Of a stretch of DNA of 37,337 bases, positions 23,971 through 30,892 are shown piece after piece. Both the position numbers and the translations under genes were made by a program. The notes under the pieces were generated by a model that searched no databases, was not told the origin of the DNA, and was given only the letters and a program-made list of their open reading frames with translations. Source of the stretch: a virus; the IMG/VR virus record IMGVR_UViG_3300033979_000098, positions 1 through 37,337 of that record; one strand, given 5' to 3'. Positions within the stretch are counted from its first letter, which is position 1. Every line of letters starts with the position of its first letter.

Positions 23971-24167
23971 GGTTCCAGTGCTTGACGGATTCTGAGCAAT
24001 TCAGCGCACACGGCACTGACATGCGGCACGCTACCGGCGCCGCGCAGCTCGTCGATCCTGGCGGTGATCAACAACTGCAACCGACGGCGCTCCTCAAGCT
24101 GGCCGGCGTTGAACATGCCCGAGTCGCTGATCAGCGCTTCGAGTTTGGCGCGGATGTGGTCGGTCAT
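23964..24167 (-). CDS. Small helical protein, 67 residues
   Basis: It reads MTDHIRAKLEALISDSGMFN, then EERRRLQLLITARIDELRGA, largely coiled-coil or helical-bundle character. ATGA overlap with the upstream gene fixes the start. Unknown function. Confidence 0.6.
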   Translation of the reverse strand: MTDHIRAKLEALISDSGMFNAGQLEERRRLQLLITARIDELRGAGSVPHVSAVCAELLRIRQALEPC

Positions 24168-24355
24168 CGCAGGCTCGGGTTCCGCTCAGCGGCGGTCAGT
24201 GATGGGTGGTCGTCGTCAGCCCATTCGGGCTCCAGCTCGACGTTCAGCAGCTGCTGGTCTGGGTACAGCTCCATCGCGCTGAGAACAGCGGTGGCAGCGT
24301 TCGGCGCCAGCAGCTCGACCTGATCGGTCTCAAGAATCACGCGGTAAGTGTTCAT
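24164..24355 (-). CDS. Small protein, 63 residues, minus-strand block
   Basis: Start chosen at ATG 24355 (MNTYRVILETDQVELLAPN), because it overlaps the upstream stop as ATGA. Beta-strand, helix (AATAVLSAMELYPDQ), beta-strand, then an acidic tail, EPEWADDDHP. It resembles the next gene upstream in layout, with a strand followed by an Ala-rich helix. Unknown function. Confidence 0.62.
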   Translation of the reverse strand: MNTYRVILETDQVELLAPNAATAVLSAMELYPDQQLLNVELEPEWADDDHPSLTAAERNPSLR

Positions 24356-24528
24356 TGGTGCAGCGCTGGGTCGGTCACAGTTTGCGGGTTGAGCCATTCG
24401 ATCTCGGACCACCACGGCAGCCAGCCTGTTTCGGCAGCGATCTGCTGCGCTTCGGTCAGGCTGTGCGCCGTGATGGCCTCGATCACGTTGGCGCTGCGGA
24501 TTTGGAAGTAGAAGCGGCGCATGGTCAT
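24352..24528 (-). CDS. Small protein, 58 residues, minus-strand block
   Basis: It begins MTMRRFYFQIRSANVIEAIT, then SLTEAQQIAAETGWLPWWSE. The strand-helix-Trp-rich layout is similar to the 63-residue protein downstream, and the two may be diverged paralogues. Its stop overlaps the next ATG as ATGA. No family is recognised. Confidence 0.6.
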   Translation of the reverse strand: MTMRRFYFQIRSANVIEAITAHSLTEAQQIAAETGWLPWWSEIEWLNPQTVTDPALHQ

Positions 24529-24531
24529 GGC

Positions 24532-24738
24532 TTAAGCCTCCAATGCTTTACGAAGTGGACCAGGGGATTCACTCCATTCACTAAAGCCGTTGCCGAGTTT
24601 ATTTAAAATCCATTTTTCACAAAAGTCACAAACTGTTTCGTCAATGATGCGCCTTTCGCGCCAAGTAACAGCGGTCCCAATTAGCGATTGCAGTTCAAAG
24701 ACTAATTTCATTGTTTCATCCAATTGTTCTTCAATCAT
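24532..24738 (-). CDS. AT-rich small protein, 68 residues
   Basis: Start chosen at ATG 24738 (MIEEQLDETMKLVFELQSLI), which overlaps the upstream stop as ATGA. A helical protein with RERRIIDETVCDFCEKWILN, including a C-x-x-C pair. Its bases are clearly AT-richer than the GC-rich genes on both sides, which points to recent acquisition. The rest of the minus-strand block does not share this composition. Function unknown. Confidence 0.62.
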   Translation of the reverse strand: MIEEQLDETMKLVFELQSLIGTAVTWRERRIIDETVCDFCEKWILNKLGNGFSEWSESPGPLRKALEA

Positions 24739-24863
24739 GGCTTGAGCCCTTGATGGCAGGCGGGGTGGTTGTGGTGCGCTTTGACGGCGTCGGTGCGGCC
24801 GGTGTCGAGACCGGCGATGTAGACCATCAGCAGCAGGACAGCGGCGGCGATGCGGTTGATCAT
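24735..24863 (-). CDS. Small membrane protein, 42 residues
   Basis: One membrane segment (INRIAAAVLLLMVYIAGLDT) is followed by a His-rich tail (KAHHNHPACHQGLKP). Overlaps with both neighbours are ATGA-type. The His/Cys-rich tail could bind a metal. No family is recognised. It follows directly the membrane-anchored HTH gene. Confidence 0.55.
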   Translation of the reverse strand: MINRIAAAVLLLMVYIAGLDTGRTDAVKAHHNHPACHQGLKP

Positions 24864-25102
24864 GATGCGAGCGTCTTGCGGACGCGGTAGCGGGTGATGT
24901 GAAGCGAGTCAGCAATCTGGCGCTGACTGCGGCCGGCATGGGCCAGCACGCGAACACGGCGATCGGTGGAAGCGGTCAGCCAGTCGATCAGAGCGACCAG
25001 CACCAGCAGCGGTAGGAACAGCTTCCAGATCACCAGAGCAGTGGCGGTGAGCATGGGTGGGTGTTGGGTGGACTGCGCCAGAATACACCGCAGACAGCGC
25101 AT
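24860..25102 (-). CDS. Membrane-anchored helix-turn-helix protein
   Basis: An 80-residue protein if started at ATG 25102 (TGATG overlap with the upstream stop). A shorter 64-residue start at 25054 (MLTATALVIWKLF) is equally plausible. A hydrophobic segment, VIWKLFLPLLVLVALIDWL, is followed by ASTDRRVRVLAHAGRSQRQI then ADSLHITRYRVRKTL, a helix-turn-helix of the sigma-region-4 or resolvase type. It would place a DNA-reading domain at the cytoplasmic membrane. Position in the early block suggests regulation. No exact family is known to me. Confidence 0.62.
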   Translation of the reverse strand: MRCLRCILAQSTQHPPMLTATALVIWKLFLPLLVLVALIDWLTASTDRRVRVLAHAGRSQRQIADSLHITRYRVRKTLAS

Positions 25103-25386
25103 CAGGCAGCCGGCTTGTCACGTTTGTTCACATCCCACGACAGCTCCTCGACGTGGCTCGCGCGCATCCGCACCATCCCGGTGGTTACCTCAACAGGCAC
25201 TCGCAGCACTGGCTTGCGCTGCAGGCCCGTCGCCCATCCCACCGCATACCTAGGCACGATCACCTCGACCGTGAACCAGATGTGCCCGCAGTCCTTGCAG
25301 ACCCGCTTCCGCACGATCTGGTCGGCCATCTGGCCATTGGTCACCGGTACTCGGTGATCGTTGCTGCTGCACTCTGGACAATTCAT
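25102..25386 (-). CDS. Zinc-ribbon protein, first gene of the minus-strand block
   Basis: This is a 94-residue protein from ATG 25386 (an in-frame ATG three codons earlier is possible). It starts MNCPECSSNDHRVPVTNGQM, and a second pair follows in RKRVCKDCGHIWFTVEV. Two C-x-x-C knuckles and the WFT-x-E strand resemble the zinc ribbon of NrdR or of phage Ogr/Delta activators. It is the promoter-proximal gene of the block. A role as a transcriptional regulator is possible. Confidence 0.7.
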   Translation of the reverse strand: MNCPECSSNDHRVPVTNGQMADQIVRKRVCKDCGHIWFTVEVIVPRYAVGWATGLQRKPVLRVPVEVTTGMVRMRASHVEELSWDVNKRDKPAA

Positions 25387-25416
25387 TGGCACCATGGGGC
25401 AACACGCCCCGGATTG

Positions 25417-25632
25417 ATGGATTTCGGTAAGTGGATGGTGGTGGACATCCCACCAGAGAAGCTGTTCAAACTCGAGGCCAACTGCCGCGGCCTGGCCGAA
25501 CAGGGCAACGTCGGCCAACTCGCGGCGCAGCTGTTGCGGCAAACCATGCGGCAGCAGGAGATGCTCCAGGCGGCGGTCCATGAGATCGCGCGCCTAGAGC
25601 TGATGATCATGAATCAGAACCAATCAGCCTGA
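25417..25632 (+). CDS. Small helical protein, divergent from the minus-strand block
   Basis: This is a 71-residue protein: MDFGKWMVVDIPPEKLFKLE, then QLAAQLLRQTMRQQEMLQAA, with a coiled-coil character. I chose ATG 25417 since the upstream open frame has no credible sequence. Small proteins with a PPEKLFKLE-type start and this helical tail remind me of conserved genes in cyanobacterial siphoviruses. Its end overlaps the SSB gene's end on the other strand by 19 bases. Function unknown. Confidence 0.6.
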   Translation: MDFGKWMVVDIPPEKLFKLEANCRGLAEQGNVGQLAAQLLRQTMRQQEMLQAAVHEIARLELMIMNQNQSA

Positions 25633-26060
25633 ACCACATCTCCGCCAGTCGCAGCCGCTAGGCTCTCGGCCGCGACTTGCACTGTCGATGCGGCAGGAGC
25701 AACGGCGGCCATCTGATCCATCTTGCGCCATGCCTCAGACGTGACGATCAAGTCCACGCGTTCTTCGCCGGTCTTGCTTGTCCACTTGTTGGTCTTGACC
25801 CGGCCAGTGACGCAGATGCGGTCGCCTTTCTTGGCTTGATCCATAAATGCCTGGGCCTCTTGTCCCCAGACTTCGACGGTGAACCAGTCAGGCGCCTGCC
25901 CGTCATCACGTTTAGCACCAGGCTTGTTGATGGCAATCCGACCTTTGGCAACGGCATTGCCATTGTCAAAGTATTTGATCTCAACATCGGCACCTAGGCG
26001 ACCAATGAATTGATGGCAACTGGCACGCAGAACAGTCGCAATGATCTCGAGTGGTGTCAT
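25614..26060 (-). CDS. ssb: Single-stranded DNA-binding protein
   Basis: This is a 148-residue SSB with an OB fold. Family marks: KYFDNGNAVAKGRIAINK, DWFTVEVWGQEAQAFMDQAK, KGDRICVTGRVKTNKWTSKT and GEERVDLIVTSEAWRKMD. The C-terminal region is Ala/Val-rich and ends DVVQADWF, an acidic, aromatic tip similar to the D-D-x-P-F tail of bacterial SSB. It protects single strands in recombination and replication. Its start overlaps the HTH gene's stop by ATGA. It belongs to the RecE/RecT-like operon. Confidence 0.92.
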   Translation of the reverse strand: MTPLEIIATVLRASCHQFIGRLGADVEIKYFDNGNAVAKGRIAINKPGAKRDDGQAPDWFTVEVWGQEAQAFMDQAKKGDRICVTGRVKTNKWTSKTGEERVDLIVTSEAWRKMDQMAAVAPAASTVQVAAESLAAATGGDVVQADWF

Positions 26061-26248
26061 GATTCGTCGTGGGTGATGGTGTTGGCCTTCTCGTATTGCT
26101 CAACCTCGGCCAATGGGTAGAGCACGAAACCGGGCGTCCTGAAATAGGCGGGGCCCTTGCCTGCCTTGCGCCAGCGCATCAACGTGTCAGGGTGCAACCC
26201 CCACCGCTGCGCCAACTGCGGCGCGGTCAGATAATCAGAAGAGGTCAT
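26057..26248 (-). CDS. Excisionase-type helix-turn-helix protein (AlpA/MerR-like)
   Basis: This is a 63-residue winged-HTH protein: YLTAPQLAQRWGLHPDTLMR followed by WRKAGKGPAYFRTPGFVLYP, the pattern of HTH_17 excisionase/AlpA-like proteins. Despite the family name there is no integrase in the genome, so it more likely regulates transcription of the recombination operon. It overlaps the RecT-like gene by 14 bases. Confidence 0.85.
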   Translation of the reverse strand: MTSSDYLTAPQLAQRWGLHPDTLMRWRKAGKGPAYFRTPGFVLYPLAEVEQYEKANTITHDES

Positions 26249-26894
26249 CAGTCGTAACCTCCACTGGCTCAGGGTCGGCCGCGATCTTGGCGTTCAGGTC
26301 ATCGAGCGTCGTATCGGCCGCTGTGACCTTGACCGGCTCGATGTCCACCACTTCCTCCTGGCTCTGCATCCCGAGCAACATGTCGCTGGCATACAACCTG
26401 CCCCAGAATGCTGCGGCCCGGTAGCGGATCATCAGCTCGGGCATCGTCTGCCATTTGCTGCCCGACTTGGTGGCCCATCCTTCTTTCTTGGCCATGGCCA
26501 TCGTGATGGTTGGCCCCTTCAGCTCCTGCTGGCTGGCCAGATCGGTCGCGACGGCATAGCAGGCCAAGCTGTCGCCTTCGCCGCTGATCTCAAACCGCAA
26601 CGGGCTAAACCGGCCGCAGCCGTTGACCATCGCGATGATGAAGCTGCTGCTCCACGACGGGCGGCCATGGATCACATGCAGGTGTTGCATCGCCAGGAAC
26701 GGGCTGATGCCCATCCGGTTGGCGATCTCAAGCGCAACCAAGCAGTTGGCGAAGCCCTGCTGTCCTTGAAACTGCGGCGGGATCAGCGTGCTGCTGGCAA
26801 GCGCCTTGGCGATCCGCTGGGCGTCCTCGAACGCTTGGATGCCGGAGAACACCGAGCCGGTGCTGGTGGTGGTGAGTGCTGTTGATTGAGTCAT
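26235..26894 (-). CDS. RecT-like single-strand annealing protein
   Basis: This is a 219-residue RecT-family annealase. Family marks: VALEIANRMGISPFLAMQHL, VIHGRPSWSSSFIIAMVN, TKSGSKWQTMPELMIRYRAA and FWGRLYASDMLLGMQSQEE. RecT proteins bind single strands left by a partner exonuclease and anneal them. The partner here is the PD-(D/E)XK nuclease two genes upstream in the operon, with SSB downstream. The ATG overlaps the HNH stop (ATGA), so the inserted HNH gene preserved translational coupling. The C-terminal tail is acidic. Confidence 0.85.
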   Translation of the reverse strand: MTQSTALTTTSTGSVFSGIQAFEDAQRIAKALASSTLIPPQFQGQQGFANCLVALEIANRMGISPFLAMQHLHVIHGRPSWSSSFIIAMVNGCGRFSPLRFEISGEGDSLACYAVATDLASQQELKGPTITMAMAKKEGWATKSGSKWQTMPELMIRYRAAAFWGRLYASDMLLGMQSQEEVVDIEPVKVTAADTTLDDLNAKIAADPEPVEVTTDDLF

Positions 26895-27397
26895 GAGAGT
26901 TTAGCGAAGGCTCCAAAGATTTCGGCCTCATAAGACCGCCTAGCATCTACAGCTGATTCAAGATCAGTAAAATTGCCAATGTGTTTCTTTTTGCCGTTAA
27001 TTGTGATGTAAGCTTTATATTTGCAGGCTTTTGAGTCCCAGCAAACGCCTTTGACACCCAGTTTGTTTGCCTTTGTTGCGCCGCGATTCATGCCGTTTTG
27101 CGCATTGCTGCACAGCCTAAGATTTGCGAAAGCATTGTTTAACTTGTTTCCGTCAATGTGATCAATCATTAACTCATTAGGATCTTGGCTTGTCGCAAGA
27201 AGCCAGCAAAGCCTATGCAATGGATAACTTCTACCTTGGAACCTAACAACTAAATAGCCGCGATGAATGGTGCCAGCTAATGAGCCAGTTTTTATGTTGC
27301 GAGCTGGAGATTTGATCCATACAGCAACGCCGCTTGCTAAATCGTAATCAATAAAACTGGCAACAATTTCGCGGCTTGGCAAGGGTTTGGGTTTCAT
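26891..27397 (-). CDS. Inserted HNH homing-type endonuclease with AP2-like domain
   Basis: This is a 168-residue protein. The HNH core is LMIDHIDGNKLNNAFANLRL, then CSNAQNGMNR. The C-terminal part (GVKGVCWDSKACKYKAYITI, NGKKKHIGNFTDLESAVDAR) is an AP2-like DNA-binding domain, the common layout of phage free-standing homing nucleases. It lies between the RecE-like and RecT-like genes and is far AT-richer than both. It keeps one-base and four-base overlaps with its neighbours, so it inserted without breaking operon translation. Confidence 0.92.
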   Translation of the reverse strand: MKPKPLPSREIVASFIDYDLASGVAVWIKSPARNIKTGSLAGTIHRGYLVVRFQGRSYPLHRLCWLLATSQDPNELMIDHIDGNKLNNAFANLRLCSNAQNGMNRGATKANKLGVKGVCWDSKACKYKAYITINGKKKHIGNFTDLESAVDARRSYEAEIFGAFAKLS

Positions 27398-28233
27398 TAA
27401 TACATCTCGATCTCAGTTGGATTAGGAAGTGAACCATCAGCTCGCGGCCGCATCCATGGCGGCAGGCTGAGCGGCTCGATCTGGTCGCTGTATCCGGGCC
27501 AGGTGTTGCTGGCCTTGCATTCGACCAGCCGGGCCAGATCACGCGCGGCAGTCTCGGCACCGATCTGGATCATCTCCGCGTCGGCGGCGTAGACGGCCAC
27601 GGCATAGGGCGGCTTCTTTTCGACACAGATGAAGATGAACTGATCGGGCCGGTGGCCAGTGGCCGCCTCAACGCCGTCGAGATACCAACTCGCTTGGCAG
27701 TGGTAGCGATAATCTGCCACGCTGCGCTGGAAGCCAAGGCTGGCATCTTCGGTTGTCTTCAGGTCGATGATCAGGTTGCCGTCATTGGTCAGCCAGTCGG
27801 GCCGGCACTTGCATTCGGCGCCAGTGGTCGGATCGGTCCACATATGCGTTGTCTCAGCCTTGCCCTGCCAATGCAGCAGCATCGCCGCGGCCGGGTGGCG
27901 CCACACCGATTCGGCCATGCGGCTGATGGTGGCGCGGTCGTCAGCGTCGATCAGCTCGCGGCCACCGGCTTCAGCTTCGAACTCAAGCCAGCGGGCTTTG
28001 CCTTCCTTCGTGCGCCGATCGACCACCGGCGTGGTGACATAGCGAGCCTCAAACTGATCAGCCTCGAGCGTCAGCGTGTGAACAGCGGTCCCGAGTCGCA
28101 TCGCATCAGTTGGCTCGGTGGGCACCCGGTTCGGGTCGATGTAGCGCGCCCAGTAGTGCAGCGGGGATCTCGCGATGAGATCCAGATGAGACTTTGAGAT
28201 GGCGGGGTGCGCGTGATAGTCGGCGTTCTCCAT
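27397..28233 (-). CDS. RecE-like PD-(D/E)XK exonuclease
   Basis: This is a 278-residue protein from ATG 28233 (a TTG four codons upstream is possible). It matches the C-terminal nuclease domain of RecE/exonuclease VIII: HPAISKSHLDLIARSPLHYW at the start, AMRLGTAVHTLTLEADQFEA, then the catalytic CKCRPDWL and LIIDLKTTEDA (Asp-x-Lys), and YRYHCQASWYLDGVE. It degrades one strand of double-stranded DNA to give substrates for the RecT-like protein. It is the first gene of the recombination operon, divergent from the helicase. Confidence 0.9.
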   Translation of the reverse strand: MENADYHAHPAISKSHLDLIARSPLHYWARYIDPNRVPTEPTDAMRLGTAVHTLTLEADQFEARYVTTPVVDRRTKEGKARWLEFEAEAGGRELIDADDRATISRMAESVWRHPAAAMLLHWQGKAETTHMWTDPTTGAECKCRPDWLTNDGNLIIDLKTTEDASLGFQRSVADYRYHCQASWYLDGVEAATGHRPDQFIFICVEKKPPYAVAVYAADAEMIQIGAETAARDLARLVECKASNTWPGYSDQIEPLSLPPWMRPRADGSLPNPTEIEMY

Positions 28234-28255
28234 AAAGTGGCGCAACGACCCGCAT

Positions 28256-28282
28256 CGTATAGCATCAGGCGGCTAACAGCAA
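28256..28282 (-). promoter_or_regulatory. Possible promoter for the recombination operon
   Basis: On the minus strand TATACG (28256-28261) is preceded by TGC, an extended -10 shape, and by TTGCTG (28277-28282) at a 15-base spacing, slightly short. It lies between the divergent exonuclease and helicase starts, where a promoter is expected. The match is modest. Confidence 0.3.
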
Positions 28283-28289
28283 CATCGGC

Positions 28290-29903
28290 GTGCAACTCCG
28301 CCCCTACCAACACCGCGCGATCGACGATCTGCGCAATGCCTACCGCTCAGGCGCACGCGCGCCGCTGCTGGTGGCGCCCACCGGTGCAGGCAAGACCGTC
28401 ATCCTGGCCGCCATCACCGCCAGCGCTACCGAACGCGGCCGCAAGGTGCTGATCCTTGTCCATCGGCGTGAACTGATCCATCAGGCCAGCAGCAAGCTCA
28501 CCGCCGCCGGCGTCGAGCACGGCATCATCGCGGCTGGTATGCAACGTGCAGATGCACCAGTGCAGGTGGCATCGGTGCAGACGCTCGTGCGCCGGCTTGA
28601 CACGATCGACTGGCAGCCGTGCCTGATCATCATTGATGAGGCACACCACGCCGCCGCCGGTTCCTGGTCGCAGATCCTGAGCCACTGGCCCGGTGCGCTG
28701 CGCCTAGGCGTCACCGCCACACCCTGCCGCCTTGATGGCCGTGGGCTGCGCGACACCTTTGACGCGCTCGTCGAGGGGCCATCAGTCCAGATGCTCACAT
28801 CTGCCGGCTACCTGTCACCCGCGCGTATCTTTGCGCCGCCAATGGTGGCCGACCTCACCGGGCTGCGCATGAGGGCCGGCGACTACGCCAACAACCAGGC
28901 CGCGGCCGCCATGACACGGCCAACCGTAACCGGTGACGCCATGCATCATTACCAACGCCTCGCGGGGGTACAGCAGGCGATCGCGTTCTGCTGCAACATC
29001 GCCCACGCCGTCTCAGTCCGAGACGCGTTTAAGACGGCTGGCATCAATGCCGCCAGCCTGCTCGGCAACACCGCCGATCGCGATGCCGTGGTGGCCGCGT
29101 TCGCCGCTGGCACTATCCGCGTGCTGGTGACCGTTGATGTGGTCTCCGAAGGGTTCGACATTCCCGCAGCCGGCTGCGCCATCCTGCTAAGACCCACCGC
29201 CAGCCTTGGCCTGTATCTGCAGCAGGTCGGTCGTGTGCTGCGGCCAGCACCTGGCAAAGACGCCGCGATCATCCTCGATCACGTCGGTAACGTCACCCGC
29301 CACGGATTCCCCGATGAGATCCGCCAATGGACGCTTGAGCACGGCGCACGGCGCGCAGGTGGCACACAGCCAACGCCATCGGTGCGGACGTGCCCGGCCT
29401 GCTTTGCAGCGTTCAGGCCGGCGCCGCAGTGTCCGGTGTGCGGGGCGGATTGCGCACCGAAACCCAGGCAAGGCATGATGCAGATTGATGGGGAATTGCA
29501 GGAGTTAAAACGTGATGCAAATGGCGCAACTTTGAGAACAGGTGATCGTGTTCGTGTTGCTGCTTATCCGGGTCAATACTTTTTTTACAATGGACCAGTG
29601 ATGCAAGATTCCGGAGATTTGGTGCAGGTGTGCAGAAGACGGTCAGATTGCACGCTTGCGAGTGGAACATTTACTGAGGAGGAAATCGCTGTTTTGCGAA
29701 ATAGCGCAAACGATTCTTTGCGCGTTTTTAATGTGTTTCGGGCTTTGGTTCAGCGGAGTGGCGGTACTGCGGGTTTAGATACAGCCAATCGCCAAGCGCA
29801 AGGAACAGCCCGTACTCTTCCTCAACTCCTGGCTCTTGCCAAGGAACGCGGTTACAGTCCCGGCTGGGCGTATCGGATCCATCAAGCGCGTGGCCAACGC
29901 TGA
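28290..29903 (+). CDS. DEAD/DEAH superfamily 2 helicase with zinc ribbon
   Basis: This is a 537-residue protein from GTG (MQLRPYQHRAIDDLR). Motif I VAPTGAGKT (about residues 28-36), motif II IIIDEAHH (113-120), motif III GVTATPCRLDG, and C-terminal motifs VTVDVVSEGFDIP and QQVGRVLRP. Residues 368-388 hold a zinc ribbon (C-x-x-C, C-x-x-C plus one Cys). Bases about 29500-29800 (residues 405-505) are AT-rich, unlike both flanks. They encode an SH3-like segment (TGDRVRVAAYPGQYFFYNG) that is probably an insertion. The gene heads the replication module and probably unwinds DNA at the origin or at forks. Confidence 0.9.
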   Translation: MQLRPYQHRAIDDLRNAYRSGARAPLLVAPTGAGKTVILAAITASATERGRKVLILVHRRELIHQASSKLTAAGVEHGIIAAGMQRADAPVQVASVQTLVRRLDTIDWQPCLIIIDEAHHAAAGSWSQILSHWPGALRLGVTATPCRLDGRGLRDTFDALVEGPSVQMLTSAGYLSPARIFAPPMVADLTGLRMRAGDYANNQAAAAMTRPTVTGDAMHHYQRLAGVQQAIAFCCNIAHAVSVRDAFKTAGINAASLLGNTADRDAVVAAFAAGTIRVLVTVDVVSEGFDIPAAGCAILLRPTASLGLYLQQVGRVLRPAPGKDAAIILDHVGNVTRHGFPDEIRQWTLEHGARRAGGTQPTPSVRTCPACFAAFRPAPQCPVCGADCAPKPRQGMMQIDGELQELKRDANGATLRTGDRVRVAAYPGQYFFYNGPVMQDSGDLVQVCRRRSDCTLASGTFTEEEIAVLRNSANDSLRVFNVFRALVQRSGGTAGLDTANRQAQGTARTLPQLLALAKERGYSPGWAYRIHQARGQR

Positions 29904-30499
29904 TGCGCGTTTTAGTCGCCTGCGAATACTCAGGCCGCGTCCGCGATGCCTTCCGCCGTCACGGCCATGACGCTTGGAGTTGCGATCTGCTGCCGACCGA
30001 AACGCCAGGGCCACACTTCATGGCGCCAGTTGAGCACGTTCTAGATCTGGGCTGGGATCTGATGGTGGCGCATCCACCCTGCACCTACTTAGCAGTCAGT
30101 GGGATATGGGCCACTACATCAGGTAAGCGTGATCCTGCCTTGACTGATCAGGCTCTTGATTTCGTGCGTTTACTGATGGCAGCACCAATCCCTCGCTGGT
30201 GCATTGAGAACCCCATCAGCGTGATCAGCTCCACCATCCGCAAGCCCGATCAGATCATCCAGCCATGGGAACACGGGCATGGCGAAACAAAAGCCACATG
30301 CCTCTGGCTCCACAACCTGCCAAAGCTTCGGCCATCGAATCATGTTGATGGCCGCGAGAATCGGGTGCTGATGATGCCACCAGCAGCAGACCGCTGGAAA
30401 GAACGCTCACGCACCTATCAAGGCATTGCCAACGCTATGGGCAATCAGTGGGGTAACCGCGATTTGCCTGCGATCATGGAGCAGCCCAGCCTGCTATGA
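29903..30499 (+). CDS. Short C5-cytosine methyltransferase-like protein
   Basis: This is a 198-residue protein whose ATG overlaps the helicase stop by one base. It has a motif I-like start (MRVLVACEYSGRVRDAFRR), the catalytic motif IV VAHPPCTYLAVSG with Cys60, motif VI-like WCIENPIS (102-104 ENP), and a motif X-like YQGIANAMGNQW. A canonical C5 methyltransferase has 300 or more residues and a target recognition domain; that domain is essentially missing here, with motif IV to X close together. Such short forms are common in phages and may methylate with low specificity. Activity on DNA is inferred from motifs. Confidence 0.8.
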   Translation: MRVLVACEYSGRVRDAFRRHGHDAWSCDLLPTETPGPHFMAPVEHVLDLGWDLMVAHPPCTYLAVSGIWATTSGKRDPALTDQALDFVRLLMAAPIPRWCIENPISVISSTIRKPDQIIQPWEHGHGETKATCLWLHNLPKLRPSNHVDGRENRVLMMPPAADRWKERSRTYQGIANAMGNQWGNRDLPAIMEQPSLL

Positions 30500-30865
30500 G
30501 TGGCCAACGATGAGACGCATCTACAGCAACGCATACGCCTAGCACTCGGCACCCGCTCCGATCTGCGCCTATTCCGCAATCAGGTTGGCAGCCTGCCTGA
30601 CCCCCGCACCGGTCGGCTGGTGACGTTCGGCCTGGCTCGTGGTTCTGCTGATCTGATCGGCTGGCGCACGTTGGTGGTGACCCCTGAGATGGTCGGCCAG
30701 CGCATCGCCGTGTTCATCAGCATCGAGGTGAAGACCCCCACCGGCCGGCTCCGGCCAGAGCAGCAGGCATGGCTCGGCGTGGTGACCGGTGCTGGTGGAA
30801 TCGCAGGCGTGGCCCGTTCTGTTTCAGATGCTGAAGACTTACTCTCCAACCTGCCAACCTGCTAG
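30500..30865 (+). CDS. VRR-NUC nuclease
   Basis: This is a 121-residue protein from GTG, right after the methyltransferase stop. PD-(D/E)XK-type VRR-NUC marks: ETHLQQRIRLALGTRSDLRL, then LVTFGLARGSADLIGW and FISIEVKTPTGRLRPEQQAW, with the Glu-x-Lys pair. Stand-alone VRR-NUC proteins cut branched or flapped DNA, and in phages sit beside replication helicases. It probably resolves branched DNA before packaging. Length is normal for the phage form. Confidence 0.9.
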   Translation: MANDETHLQQRIRLALGTRSDLRLFRNQVGSLPDPRTGRLVTFGLARGSADLIGWRTLVVTPEMVGQRIAVFISIEVKTPTGRLRPEQQAWLGVVTGAGGIAGVARSVSDAEDLLSNLPTC

Positions 30866-30892
30866 CTAAACTTCGGGACCCCACAGGCCAGC

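Noticed and set aside
23705-24022. N-terminal extension of the ribbon-helix-helix gene on the minus strand
   Set aside because: Arg/His/Pro-rich and overlapping two well-coupled genes in another frame. The coupled GTG at 23704 is preferred.
25057-25416. N-terminal extension of the plus-strand gene at 25417
   Set aside because: The extension is antisense to the zinc-ribbon and membrane HTH genes and has their shadow composition. The ATG at 25417 begins the plausible protein.
26057-26248. Excisionase-type HTH gene as evidence of lysogeny
   Set aside because: No integrase or attachment-site pair was seen. This HTH type also serves as an ordinary regulator, and it sits inside the recombination operon.
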